From positions 1 to 63,936 of the forward strand of contig ONKP01000015.1 in assembly GCA_900318405.1 (NCBI GenBank): 63,936 bases of DNA, given 5' to 3'. Shown one piece after another: positions 52,240 to 61,513 of the stretch; the first letter of the stretch is position 1; each line of letters opens with the position of its first letter. This stretch comes from an uncultured Eubacteriales bacterium. GTDB taxonomy: Bacteria > Bacillota > Clostridia > Lachnospirales > Lachnospiraceae. Both the position numbers and the translations under genes were made by a program. The notes under the pieces are model-generated. The model made no database searches, was not told the DNA's origin, and was given only the letters and a program-made list of their open reading frames with translations.

Positions 52240-54693
52240 ATGAACAGAAACAGCAGGATCAGAATAAAAAACAGAACCAGAAAAATGGCAAATACATCCG
52301 CGGCTGTCGGTATGGCCGTCCTGATGGGAATTACCCCTGTGATTTCTGCTGTCCCTGCGTATGCAGACAGCAGTGACGAGCAGGTGGATAAGGAAGAGTC
52401 GGTATATGTCAATGCAGATGCCAGCGGAAAGACATCCAAGATCACGGTATCAGATCATCTGCGCAATCCGGACGGAGCCTCTACCCTGGAGGATTCCTCC
52501 ACGCTCTCCGATATTGAAAATGTCAAGGGCGATGAAACCTATACCGGAAGCGGCAGCAACATGACATGGGATGCCAACGGCAGCGACATTTATTACCAGG
52601 GCACATCCACAGAAAAACTGCCGGTCGGCGTAAAGTTCACTTACCTGCTGGATGGCAAGGAGATCTCTGCAAAGGATCTCGCCGGAAAGAGCGGCAAGCT
52701 GACGATCAGGATCGACTACACCAATAATACATCCTCGACGGCGAAGGCCGGAGGCAAGGATGTCAGCCTTTCCACACCTTTTGTCATGATGACGGGACTC
52801 ATCCTTCCGGATGATACCTTCTCCAATGTCACGGTCGACAACGGAAAAATCGTCAATGATGGATCGAGAAATATCGTACTGGCCTATGGCATGCCGGGAC
52901 TTGCAGACAGCCTTGATCTGGATTCTCTCAAACAGAATTCCAAGGATGCCATCGATTCTATGAAAAAGGCAAAAAATACAGCGAATGACCTCGAGTCCGA
53001 TGAGGACGTGAAGAGCAGTTCATCGGATTCCGCAGATACAAAGGATTCTGACGATACCGAAACAGACGATGAGAAGGCATCGGATGCGAAAGAGGATATT
53101 GACGATTTCAGCATTCCGGAATCCGTGGAGATCACAGCTGATGTGACGAATTTCTCTCTCGGATCCACCTATACCTTCGCTTCGTCGGATATTTTTGACG
53201 ACATCGATACGGATAATTTCGAGGATCTCTCCGATGTGAAGGACATGATCGACAAGCTCGAGGATTCCATGACGCAGCTGGCAGACGGATGCTCGGAGCT
53301 GAACGACGGCGCGGCAAAGCTGGATGACAGCTATGGCGAGCTGGATGATGGCATTTCCACGCTGAAGGACGGCCTGGATCAGGCAGTTTCCGGTGCGCAG
53401 CAGTATACGCAGGGCGTTGCATCGGCAGCAGAGGGTGCGAGCCAGCTGAGCGCGGGCGCAAATAAGCTGAACAGTGCACTGAGCGGCAGTTCGGATCAGC
53501 TGACAGACAATGTGACAGCCCTTGCCAACGGAGCCGCAAGCGTGTCCAATGGCGCAGCTGCCGTGAGCAACGGCGTCAATGCGGCCGTAGATTCCATCAG
53601 CTCTCTGGAGAGCGGACTGTCCACGGCAAAAAATGCACTGGATTCGATCAACACCTCCGTCCTTACGGATCAGAGCTCGACGCTGCAGGCGCTGCAGAAG
53701 GCATCCCAGGCAGCAGCCTCTGCACAGCAGCTGGCTTCCACGGATCCCGCGGGTTCACTGACGAGCACGCTGACATCGCTGAATGAGACTTCAGCGAGCC
53801 TGTCATCGCAGATTGCCAACCTGCAGACAACACAGGGTGCCCTGAATGCGGCCATTGCGGCAGCGGATCAGAGCGATCCGAATTCGGCGGCAGTGGTAGC
53901 GCAGGAACAGCAGGCAGTGGCACAGCTGCAGAATTCGATCAATACCCTTTCAGCGCAGAAAACGCAGGTTGACAGCACGATTCAGGCCATCACAGCGGCG
54001 CAGGGCAATGCAGAAGAGCTTCAACAGATCCTGCAGTCTGTATCCGGCCAGACACAGACGCTGCAGCAGGAACTGAACGTATCGGCAGGATATGCTACAC
54101 AGATTCAGACGGCGAGAAATTCCATCAGTCAGGTAAGTGCAGGCCTTGGCTCTGCCATCAGCCAGATCAATGGAAGCAAGCAGAATCTGAGTACGCTGAA
54201 AAACGGAGCGGCTTCTGTCGCATCCGGTGCATCACAGGTATCCAGCGGTGCTTCACTTCTTTCCGGAAGCACAGGACAGCTCGTCAGCGGTGCGGCCAGC
54301 CTGTCTGCAGGTGCAACAAAGCTGAACACAGGCCTTCAGACGCTGAACAGCAAGTCTTCAGATCTTGTAGACGGTCTGAAACGGCTGCTGGATGGTGCCG
54401 GAACCCTGAAGGATGGTTCTACACAGGTGAAGGATGGTATCAGTCAGCTGCATGACGGCACGCAGGAGCTTGCCGACAGCACCGCAAAGCTGAACAGCGG
54501 CGATATGTCTGATATCTACGATTCCTCAAAGGATCTCATCGATGATGTATCTGATCTTCAGGATCGTCTGACGGCGCTGAATTCTGAGGATACAAGCTAT
54601 ACAAACTACAGCGGCATCGCTTCCGGAAAGACCGGATCCGTCAAATTCATCATTGCGACGGATGAGATCAAAAGCGATGACAGCGATAACTGA
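52240..54693 (+). CDS. Secreted coiled-coil protein with X3-Leu-X2-Gly heptad repeats
   Basis: Predicted exported protein of 817 residues. A basic N-terminus and hydrophobic core end at AYA-DSS, a likely signal-peptidase site. Residues about 35-230 form a globular, beta-rich region; about 245-290 is an acidic Asp/Ser stretch; from about 345 on are long runs of LxxG heptads (LADGCSELNDGAAKLDDSY, LSAGANKLNSAL, LDGAGTLKDGSTQVKDG), the repeat class found in YhgE/Pip-like and MMPL-associated proteins. No C-terminal anchor is seen. ATG 52240 follows GAGGTTGAGGG; the frame is open to 52183. It is probably cotranscribed with the MMPL pump and may act as its external partner. Confidence 0.85.
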   Translation: MNRNSRIRIKNRTRKMANTSAAVGMAVLMGITPVISAVPAYADSSDEQVDKEESVYVNADASGKTSKITVSDHLRNPDGASTLEDSSTLSDIENVKGDETYTGSGSNMTWDANGSDIYYQGTSTEKLPVGVKFTYLLDGKEISAKDLAGKSGKLTIRIDYTNNTSSTAKAGGKDVSLSTPFVMMTGLILPDDTFSNVTVDNGKIVNDGSRNIVLAYGMPGLADSLDLDSLKQNSKDAIDSMKKAKNTANDLESDEDVKSSSSDSADTKDSDDTETDDEKASDAKEDIDDFSIPESVEITADVTNFSLGSTYTFASSDIFDDIDTDNFEDLSDVKDMIDKLEDSMTQLADGCSELNDGAAKLDDSYGELDDGISTLKDGLDQAVSGAQQYTQGVASAAEGASQLSAGANKLNSALSGSSDQLTDNVTALANGAASVSNGAAAVSNGVNAAVDSISSLESGLSTAKNALDSINTSVLTDQSSTLQALQKASQAAASAQQLASTDPAGSLTSTLTSLNETSASLSSQIANLQTTQGALNAAIAAADQSDPNSAAVVAQEQQAVAQLQNSINTLSAQKTQVDSTIQAITAAQGNAEELQQILQSVSGQTQTLQQELNVSAGYATQIQTARNSISQVSAGLGSAISQINGSKQNLSTLKNGAASVASGASQVSSGASLLSGSTGQLVSGAASLSAGATKLNTGLQTLNSKSSDLVDGLKRLLDGAGTLKDGSTQVKDGISQLHDGTQELADSTAKLNSGDMSDIYDSSKDLIDDVSDLQDRLTALNSEDTSYTNYSGIASGKTGSVKFIIATDEIKSDDSDN

Positions 54694-54746
54694 TTCATAA
54701 ATTTCCCCCCTCATTCTCGTAAGAGCTATGCTCTTATCAGGTCCCC

Positions 54747-54785
54747 GGAGCGGCTGCGGCCTCAGTGCTGCAGCCGCTCCTCTAT
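54747..54785 (+). terminator. Terminator after the MMPL operon
   Basis: A perfect 11-bp GC-rich stem (54747-54757 with 54770-54780, 12-nt loop) followed by TCTATTTT. Confidence 0.7.
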
Positions 54786-54917
54786 TTTGGCTATATAAAC
54801 AAATGCAAAACTGGTAATTGTAATATGTTCAGTTCGTTTTAAGATAAGGGACATATTCCGGAATGAAAAGCAATGTGAAGAGCATCCGGAAAATACGATG
54901 AAGGGTGGAAAGACATC

Positions 54918-55526
54918 ATGCAGAACACAGAAAATGTAAGACACACGGGAGAAAAGCAGCACACTGAGAGACGTACCAGCGCGGAGACAACGAGAGAAAT
55001 TGTCATCATGGCCATGTTTACGGCGCTCACTTACGTTTTTACATGGCTGATCAACATCCGGCTTCCGCTTCCGGGAACCGGCGGACTGATCCACCTGGGC
55101 AATGTACCGCTGTTTATTGCGGCGATGCTCTTCGGTAAGAAGACCGGCGCTGTATCCGGCGCCTTCGGCATGGGACTGTTTGACCTGACGAGCGGCTGGG
55201 CGCTCTGGTCGCCGTTTACTTTTGTGATTGTAGGCCTGATGGGGTTTGAAGTCGGCCTGTTCGCGGAGAAGAAACCGATTCGTAATCAGTTCGTGAACGA
55301 TCTTGTATCGCTGATCATTGCGCTTGGCATCAAGGTCGGCGGTTATTACGTGGCAGAGGGCATCATCACCGGCAACTGGCTGGCGCCGGTCGGATCGATC
55401 CCCGGCAATGTGGTGCAGGTCGGCGTGGCTTCGATCGTCGTGCTTGCGCTTGCACCGTTTCTCCGCCGCGCACTGCGCAGATCTCCGCTTTCTGCTGAGA
55501 TGGCGCATGCAGCTGTGAAGGAATAA
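54918..55526 (+). CDS. ECF transporter S component (substrate unknown)
   Basis: Membrane substrate-capture subunit of an energy-coupling-factor vitamin importer. The 202-residue protein has a charged 25-residue N-terminus and about five or six hydrophobic segments, with GGLIHLGNVPLFIAAMLFGKKTGAVSGAFGMGLFDL as the conserved core (given in parts: IHLGNVPLF and GAVSGAFGMGLFDL). This resembles the PF07155-type S components. No ATPase or T subunit is nearby, so it probably shares a group II ECF module. I see no TPP, FMN, THF or preQ1 riboswitch in the 133-bp leader that would name the vitamin. Confidence 0.82.
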   Translation: MQNTENVRHTGEKQHTERRTSAETTREIVIMAMFTALTYVFTWLINIRLPLPGTGGLIHLGNVPLFIAAMLFGKKTGAVSGAFGMGLFDLTSGWALWSPFTFVIVGLMGFEVGLFAEKKPIRNQFVNDLVSLIIALGIKVGGYYVAEGIITGNWLAPVGSIPGNVVQVGVASIVVLALAPFLRRALRRSPLSAEMAHAAVKE

Positions 55527-55592
55527 GGAAGCAGCCGGGCTGTTGGCGTAATGACATAACCTGGCTCAGAAAATGCCAATCATTTTTTTAGT

Positions 55593-55646
55593 AACTGCCT
55601 GTGCAGATAAGAAGCGGCGAACGTCTCTGTCTGCGTAGGCAGTTTT
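55593..55646 (+). terminator. Terminator after the ECF S-component gene
   Basis: AACTGCCT/AGGCAGTT (55593-55600 with 55637-55644) and an inner GCAGA/TCTGC pairing form one long stem ending in TTTT. Confidence 0.65.
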
Positions 55647-55672
55647 GCGTGTTACAGTTCATTTATTGCCAG

Positions 55673-55698
55673 CCATGTGTTCCGTGGCTCTGGCAGTG
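55673..55698. repeat. 26-bp dispersed repeat, copy 2
   Basis: Matches 43258-43283 at 24 of 26 positions. It lies between the ECF terminator and the FKBP gene. Confidence 0.7.
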
Positions 55699-55805
55699 GT
55701 TAAATTGTAACTTTCGCGTGAACGGAGAGCCACATTCGGGCTGAAAAACAGGTGCGAATATGATAAAATCAGCTTATAAAATAAGACTGGAAAGGATCAG
55801 ACATC

Positions 55806-56363
55806 ATGAAAAAGGAAAATCGCAAAGCTGCACAGGAACGCCGGGCTAAGGAGAGAGAGGCCGAGGAACGGAAGAAAAAATTAACCCGTATCCTTGTGCC
55901 CGTCATTGTGATCGCTGCTCTGGCGGTTCTTGTGATCGGCATTGTTGTAACGGCTTCTCATTCAGAGGATGATAATGTAAAAACATCGGATTCGGCCTAT
56001 GATTCCACGGGATCTGTGACGGCGGCGTCAGAGGCGGGAGCGAATACATCTGCGGTTTCTACGGCCTCGGTTTCCACGGAGAGTGTAGTCGCTGACAGCA
56101 CACAGACCGCAAAGCTGGGCGATACGGTTGTCATTGACTATGTGGGAAAAATTGACGGCGTGGCTTTTGACGGCGGAACGGCGGAGAATCAGACCCTGAC
56201 GCTCGGCTCGGGCGCTTATATCGACGGTTTTGAGGATCAGATTGTCGGTCATCATCCGGGAGAGACATTCGATATCAATGTGACGTTCCCGGATGATTAC
56301 GGTGCAACGGATCTGGCCGGTAAAGACGCTGTATTTACGATTACACTTGATTCTATTCAATAA
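55806..56363 (+). CDS. Membrane-anchored FKBP-type peptidyl-prolyl isomerase
   Basis: Predicted extracytoplasmic folding catalyst of 185 residues. A highly charged Lys/Arg/Glu N-terminus (about 1-25) is followed by one membrane helix (about 27-48), a Ser/Thr/Ala-rich linker and an FKBP domain with [17 protein letters not shown] and [33 protein letters not shown]. The FKBP domain is short, like that of trigger factor. ATG 55806 follows GGAAAGGA. Activity is inferred from the family only; some FKBP domains act as chaperones without isomerase activity. Confidence 0.88.
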   Translation: MKKENRKAAQERRAKEREAEERKKKLTRILVPVIVIAALAVLVIGIVVTASHSEDDNVKTSDSAYDSTGSVTAASEAGANTSAVSTASVSTESVVADSTQTAKLGDTVVIDYVGKIDGVAFDGGTAENQTLTLGSGAYIDGFEDQIVGHHPGETFDINVTFPDDYGATDLAGKDAVFTITLDSIQ

Positions 56364-56364
56364 T

Positions 56365-56493
56365 ACGCGTAGCACAGCCCAGCCAGATTCAGAATCCCGG
56401 TTAATGCGCATGGCACAGCCTGAGTGAGAATCCCCGGTTGATGTGTATTGTATGGTACAGCCTTATTTCGAGACTCTGCTGATACGTGTGGTA
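56365..56493. repeat. Degenerate tandem repeat, about three units of 38-41 bp
   Basis: Units starting near 56365, 56404 and 56442 share GCACAGCC then AGAATCCCGGTT with decreasing identity (third unit GTACAGCC, AGACTCTG). They fill the 151-bp gap after the FKBP gene. It looks like an old tandem duplication series. Confidence 0.65.
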
Positions 56494-56514
56494 TAAGAGA
56501 AAGAGGGAATAACC

Positions 56515-57540
56515 ATGTCCTGGAAACCTGCCCGGTGGATACAGCATCAGAAGGACCGCATCCGTCTGGATAAGAAAAGCTTTTTTACCTATTCTGTTCT
56601 GCGGATACTCGTTATTCTGACCGGTATCCGCTGCTTTTTCCAGGGACGGTATGAGGATGTGGCACTGTGCATCCTTTCCCTCTTCCTGTTTCTGCTTCCG
56701 TCTTTTTTTTCAGAGAAGCTGAAAGTCGAAATACCGACGCTGTTTGAGAGCCTTATTTATCTGTTTATTTTTGCAGCAGAGATTCTGGGCGAGGTGAATC
56801 ACTACTATACGGCGATTCCCGGCTGGGATACGATGCTCCATACGATTAACGGTTTTCTGTGTGCGGCCATCGGTTTTTCACTGGTCGATATTCTGAACAG
56901 GAAAAGCAAAAACCTGAACCTCTCACCGCTCTATCTGGCACTGGTGGCGTTCTGTTTTTCCATGACGGTCGGTGTACTGTGGGAGTTCTTTGAATTTTTC
57001 TGCGATCAGACGATGTTCCTGGATATGCAGAAGGATTTTATCGTGAAGGCATTCGGGTCGGTTACGCTGGATCCTACGAATCAGCAGATCCCCGTGAAGG
57101 TGTCGAACATCACGAAGACTGTGATCTACGCAGCAGATGGCACGACGACTACGATCAACGGTGGATACCTCGATATCGGTATTATCGATACGATGAAGGA
57201 TCTCTTCGTCAATTTTATCGGTGCGATCGTGTTCTCTGTCATCGGATATCTGTATGTGAAGAAACGGGACAACAAGTCCATAGCGAAGAGTCTTATCCTG
57301 ACGACGCTCACGGATGAGGAACTGGCTGAACAGGAGAAGCAGATCGAGCAGCATAAGCTGGATCAGATCAATGATGCCGCCCGGCGCGAGGCCGCTGTGC
57401 GGGCTGAGATCGAGCGGCGGCAGAAAAATCTGGCCGACGATGCGGATCGTGTGAAGAAAGAGTGGAAAGAGAATCTGGAAGAGGATTTCGGTTATCCCGA
57501 GCGTAAGGCAGATCACTCAGGAGGAAAGCATAGAAGATGA
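56515..57540 (+). CDS. DUF2238/YjdF-like membrane protein
   Basis: Predicted membrane protein of 341 residues, function unknown. About six hydrophobic segments lie between residues 25 and 270, with WDTMLHTINGFLCAAIGF and GVLWEFFEF, patterns of the DUF2238 (YjdF) family. The C-terminal 75 residues are a charged coiled coil. Its stop overlaps the mntP start (ATGA at 57537-57540), so the two are translated together, which hints at a link with manganese or metal handling (inference). Confidence 0.78.
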   Translation: MSWKPARWIQHQKDRIRLDKKSFFTYSVLRILVILTGIRCFFQGRYEDVALCILSLFLFLLPSFFSEKLKVEIPTLFESLIYLFIFAAEILGEVNHYYTAIPGWDTMLHTINGFLCAAIGFSLVDILNRKSKNLNLSPLYLALVAFCFSMTVGVLWEFFEFFCDQTMFLDMQKDFIVKAFGSVTLDPTNQQIPVKVSNITKTVIYAADGTTTTINGGYLDIGIIDTMKDLFVNFIGAIVFSVIGYLYVKKRDNKSIAKSLILTTLTDEELAEQEKQIEQHKLDQINDAARREAAVRAEIERRQKNLADDADRVKKEWKENLEEDFGYPERKADHSGGKHRR

Positions 57541-58124
57541 ATCTGAGATTTATCCTGAACAGCCTGGGTCTGGGTGTCGGGCTGGCTATGGATGCGTTCT
57601 GCGTATCGATGGCAAACGGGCTGAATGAGCCGGACATGTCGGGCAGGAAACGATGTGCCATTGCGGGAACATATGGTGCGTTTCAGTTCCTCATGCCGAT
57701 GATCGGCTGGCTCTGCGTCCATACGATTCTTACGTATTTTCAGGCGTTCCAGAAGTTTATCCCCTGGATCGCCCTTTTTCTGCTTTTATATATCGGCGGA
57801 AAAATGCTGCTCGAGGGCATCCGCAACAGGAAATCCGAGGAGAAGAAGGCGCATGTGCTGAGAACGTCCGAGCTGATGGTGCAGGGCATCGCCACCTCGA
57901 TTGACGCGCTGTCCGTCGGATTTACCATCGCAGGCTATGAAACGTCGGCGGCAATTGCTGCGTGTATTCTGATCAATCTGGTGACGTTTATCCTTTCATA
58001 CGCGGGACTGATTATCGGGCGAACCTTCGGAACGAAGCTTGAGGGCCGGGCTAACATTGTCGGCGGTGTTATTCTGATTGCCATAGGCGTCGAGATCTTT
58101 GTGCAGGGATTGCTCGGCGGCTGA
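57537..58124 (+). CDS. mntP: Manganese efflux pump MntP
   Basis: Exports Mn(II). The 195-residue membrane protein has about six helices and both conserved Asp-containing repeats, GLAMDAFCVSMANGL and GIATSIDALSVGF, with GxxxGxxxG-rich ends. Length and motifs match MntP/YebN. It starts within the preceding gene's stop codon. No yybP-ykoY manganese riboswitch is seen immediately upstream of the gene pair. Confidence 0.93.
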   Translation: MNLRFILNSLGLGVGLAMDAFCVSMANGLNEPDMSGRKRCAIAGTYGAFQFLMPMIGWLCVHTILTYFQAFQKFIPWIALFLLLYIGGKMLLEGIRNRKSEEKKAHVLRTSELMVQGIATSIDALSVGFTIAGYETSAAIAACILINLVTFILSYAGLIIGRTFGTKLEGRANIVGGVILIAIGVEIFVQGLLGG

Positions 58125-58218
58125 AGAAACTGGGGGCAGCAGGAGCAGATACAGTACGACGACAGAATAAGTAGAATACAGGGCATGAAGAAAGGCAGAC
58201 GGAACTTCAGACAGAAAA

Positions 58219-59595
58219 ATGCGCAGAGTTGATTTTGAAAATGGCAGGATGCTTCAGAATATCGCGGCGACGACGCTTCCGATGCTTGTCGCACAGGTTC
58301 TGAACCTCCTTTACAGTATTGTGGACCGGATCTACATAGCCCGGATCCCGGTGATCGGAACGGCGGCACTCGGAGCCGTTGGCCTCTGTTTTCCGATCAT
58401 CATCATTATTACGGGTTTCACCAACATGTTCGGCAGTGGCGGACAGCCGCTTTTTTCCATGGCGATCGGAAGAAAGGACAGGAAGGAAGCGGAGAAGCTG
58501 CAGAACACAGCACTCTGGCTGATTCTTCTGACAGCCTGTGCGATCATCGTGCTCGGGGAAATATTTGCGCGCCCGGTGCTCCGCGTGTTCGGCGCCTCTG
58601 ACAATGCGCTGACCTATGCGATGCCGTATCTCCGGATCTATCTGCTGGGAACGGTCTTTTCCATGGTCGGTACCGGCATGAACCCCTTCATCAATGCGCA
58701 GGGTTTTACAACAACGGGCATGACGACTGTCATTCTGGGAGCCATGGCCAATCTTCTGCTGGACCCGCTGTTTATTTTTGTCTTCGGGATGGGCGTGGAA
58801 GGTGCCGCCATTGCGACGGTGATCTCGCAGTTTCTGTCAGCGGTTTATGTGATCCGTTTCCTGACGGGAAAGACACCGGAATTCAGGCTCCGGCTGATGC
58901 CGCTCCGTGAGCTGCGCGCGTGCGGCCGGGAGGCGCGGAATATTTCCGGTCTCGGCACGGCGGCGCTTGTGATGCAGCTCACGAACAGCCTGGTCCTGAT
59001 CTGTGCGAACGGCATGCTGTCGCAGCTTGGCGGTGATCTCTACGTGTCGATCATGACGATCGTCAACTCGGCGCGGCAGGTATTTGAGACGCCACTGCTT
59101 GCAATCGTGGAGGGCACCAGTCCGATCCTGAGCTACAACTATGGCGCGGAGCGGCCGCAGAAGGTGAGAAAAGGCATCCGGTATATGTTTGTCATGTGTA
59201 TCGTGTATGCACTTCTGGTGTGGGCTGTCATGATGGCGGCGCCACAGCTGATCGTCCGGATCTTCAGCTCGGATGAGACGATACTGGAAGACGCCATGCC
59301 GGCGATACGGATCTACTTCTCGACATTCTTCTTCATGGTGTTCCAGTACACGGGGCAGACCGTATTTAAATCGCTGGGAAAGAAAAAGCAGGCGATCTTC
59401 TTCTCGCTTTTCCGCAAGGCCATGATCGTGGCACCGCTGACATATATTTTTCCACTGGTGTTTGGCATGGGAACGGATGGCGTGTTCCTGGCGGAACCGG
59501 TGTCCAATGTCATCGGCGGACTGGCGTGCTTCATCACGATGCTGCTGACTGTCGGCGTGGAGCTGAGGCAGATGCAGGAAAGAAGCCGAGGATGA
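58219..59595 (+). CDS. MATE-family efflux transporter
   Basis: Predicted cation-coupled multidrug or metabolite exporter, 458 residues with about 12 hydrophobic segments. The MATE pattern is visible in PMLVAQVLNLLYSIVDRIYIAR, FGSGGQPLFSMAIGRKD and PILSYNYGAERPQKVRKGI. It resembles the clostridial DinF/MepA-like branch. ATG 58219 has only a weak ribosome-binding site. It follows mntP by 94 bp. Substrate unknown. Confidence 0.92.
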   Translation: MRRVDFENGRMLQNIAATTLPMLVAQVLNLLYSIVDRIYIARIPVIGTAALGAVGLCFPIIIIITGFTNMFGSGGQPLFSMAIGRKDRKEAEKLQNTALWLILLTACAIIVLGEIFARPVLRVFGASDNALTYAMPYLRIYLLGTVFSMVGTGMNPFINAQGFTTTGMTTVILGAMANLLLDPLFIFVFGMGVEGAAIATVISQFLSAVYVIRFLTGKTPEFRLRLMPLRELRACGREARNISGLGTAALVMQLTNSLVLICANGMLSQLGGDLYVSIMTIVNSARQVFETPLLAIVEGTSPILSYNYGAERPQKVRKGIRYMFVMCIVYALLVWAVMMAAPQLIVRIFSSDETILEDAMPAIRIYFSTFFFMVFQYTGQTVFKSLGKKKQAIFFSLFRKAMIVAPLTYIFPLVFGMGTDGVFLAEPVSNVIGGLACFITMLLTVGVELRQMQERSRG

Positions 59596-59748
59596 TCAGC
59601 GACCCGCCAGATGACAATATTTTTTAAGTGACAGCAGGAAGATGAATTCTGTGAATCGAAATGGCAGGGGTTGGAAATATAAGGAAACCTCAGCAATAAG
59701 AAAAATACCGGAAAGCTGTAACAGCAGAATAATAACGGAGGACAGACG

Positions 59749-61404
59749 ATGGATTATTTTAAGGTTTTTCACAGGCTGCAGAATGGAAATGATGTGCGCG
59801 GCGCGGCGATCGCGACGGATAAGGAGCAGCAGACGCTGACGCCGGACATCGCCGCCTATATCGCGCGCGCCTATGCTGCGTGGCTGGCAGAGCGGACGGG
59901 AAAAGCAGTGGGAGATCTCCGCATCGGCGTCGGACATGACAGTCGTGTGACGGCGGAGCCGCTTTCGGAAGCAGTTCTGAAGGGGCTCTCTGTGGCGGAG
60001 AGTTACAACTGCCACCTCATCTCGACACCGGCGATGTTCCAGTCGACGGTTCTGCCGGGCAGTGATTTCGACGGTGCGGTGATGATCACGGCGAGCCATC
60101 TGCCGTTTAACCGCAACGGCCTGAAGTTCTTCACGAAGGACGGCGGACTGGAACACAGCGAACTGACAGAGGTGCTTGATCTCGCTACGGCACTGGCAGA
60201 AAAATATGCCGGCGGCGGTGCAGCAGAAGCAGCAGATAACACCGCCGGTGGTGCAGCAGAAGCAGCAGAGAATACCGCCGGTGGTGCAGCAGAAGCACCG
60301 GGTAATACCGAAGGCGGGACGCCGGCGGCAGAAGTGAAGGATGTTTCAGCGGCCGGACTGCCGGAGGGCGAGGGCAGCAGCGTTGATTTTGACATGGTGG
60401 GCCTCTACTGTGATCATATGAAGCAGATCATCATCGATGAAGTACAGGCAGAGGACAGAGAGCATCCGCTTGCCGGACTTCACATCGTTGAGGATGCCGG
60501 CAACGGCGCCGCAGGATTTTTTGCCACGGATATTCTGCAACCGCTCGGCGCTGACATCAGCGGCTCTGTCTATCTGGATCCCGACGGGACGTTCCCGAAC
60601 CACATTCCGAATCCGGAGAATCATGACGCCATGAATGCGGCGCGGAAGGCGGTGACGGACAGCCGGGCGGATCTCGGCGTGATCTTCGACTGCGACGGAG
60701 ACCGCGGGGCCGTTGTTTTTGCAGACGGGACAGAGGTGAACAGAAATGTGCTGATCGCTCTGCTGGCGGCGATTCTGGCGCCGAAGCATCCGGGTTCTGT
60801 GATCGTAACGGATTCAGTGACGTCGGACGAGCTTCATGATTTTCTGGAAAAAGACCTCGGCCTGAAGCATTTCCGCTATCGCCGCGGTTATAAAAATGTA
60901 ATCGACAAGGGGATTGAGCTCAATAAAGCCGGCGAGGACTGTGAGCTTGCGATCGAGACCAGCGGTCACGGTGCGTTTAAGGAGAATTACTTCTCAGATG
61001 ACGGCGCCTACATCGCCGTGAAGATTATCTGCACGATGGCGCGTCTGCAGAAGGAAGGAAAAACCATCGAATCGCTGATCCGGGATCTGAAGCAGCCGGC
61101 GGAATCTGTTGAGGTGCGCTATACGATCGCCGGTGAGGATTTTGCCGATTACGGGACAAAGGTGCTGGAGGACTTCCGGGTATTTGCGGAACAGGATCCG
61201 AGGTTCCATATCGTGGAGCCGAACTACGAGGGTATCCGTGTTTCCTTTGATGATGAGGAAGTGAAGGGCTGGATGCTTCTGCGGAAATCCCTGCATGATC
61301 CGGTGCTGCCGATGAATATCGAGGCTGAGAAGGCCGGAGGAACGGATATCATCCGGAAGAGATTGGAGCCGTTCTTCGCAAGATTCGACAGGCTCTCCGT
61401 CTGA
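59749..61404 (+). CDS. Phosphomannomutase/phosphoglucomutase with repetitive insert
   Basis: Phosphohexomutase-family enzyme of 551 residues. It starts with NGNDVRGAAIA, has the phosphoserine loop as TASHLPFNRNG (Ser116; most relatives have TASHNP), the metal loop FDCDGDRGA and the substrate loop ETSGHGAFKENYFSDDGAY. Between residues about 155 and 200 lies an inserted stretch made of an 11-residue unit repeated about three times (GGAAEAADNTA; DNA period 33 bp, 60214-60312). This lies at the end of domain 1, where a linker can be tolerated. ATG 59749 follows GGAGGACAG. The LP form of the serine loop occurs in a distinct clostridial subgroup, so specificity is uncertain. Confidence 0.88.
   Translation: MDYFKVFHRLQNGNDVRGAAIATDKEQQTLTPDIAAYIARAYAAWLAERTGKAVGDLRIGVGHDSRVTAEPLSEAVLKGLSVAESYNCHLISTPAMFQSTVLPGSDFDGAVMITASHLPFNRNGLKFFTKDGGLEHSELTEVLDLATALAEKYAGGGAAEAADNTAGGAAEAAENTAGGAAEAPGNTEGGTPAAEVKDVSAAGLPEGEGSSVDFDMVGLYCDHMKQIIIDEVQAEDREHPLAGLHIVEDAGNGAAGFFATDILQPLGADISGSVYLDPDGTFPNHIPNPENHDAMNAARKAVTDSRADLGVIFDCDGDRGAVVFADGTEVNRNVLIALLAAILAPKHPGSVIVTDSVTSDELHDFLEKDLGLKHFRYRRGYKNVIDKGIELNKAGEDCELAIETSGHGAFKENYFSDDGAYIAVKIICTMARLQKEGKTIESLIRDLKQPAESVEVRYTIAGEDFADYGTKVLEDFRVFAEQDPRFHIVEPNYEGIRVSFDDEEVKGWMLLRKSLHDPVLPMNIEAEKAGGTDIIRKRLEPFFARFDRLSV
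60214..60312. repeat. 33-bp in-frame repeat (three units) inside the phosphohexomutase gene
   Basis: Units 60214-60246, 60247-60279 and 60280-60312 encode GGAAEAA(D/E)NTA-type peptides. The first two are nearly identical, the third is diverged. Confidence 0.9.
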
Positions 61405-61513
61405 ATCCGGGCGCAGGCTGCTGGCATGGCTTCAGACTGTACTGTGGCAGCATTCATGGCGTGTATTTATATTGTGCCGCAGTGAGTTTTGCGGCAGATG
61501 AGGAGGGGTGAAC

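Noticed and set aside
54785-54917. Vitamin riboswitch before the ECF S-component gene
   Set aside because: No TPP, FMN, THF, cobalamin or preQ1 core motif could be recognised in the leader.
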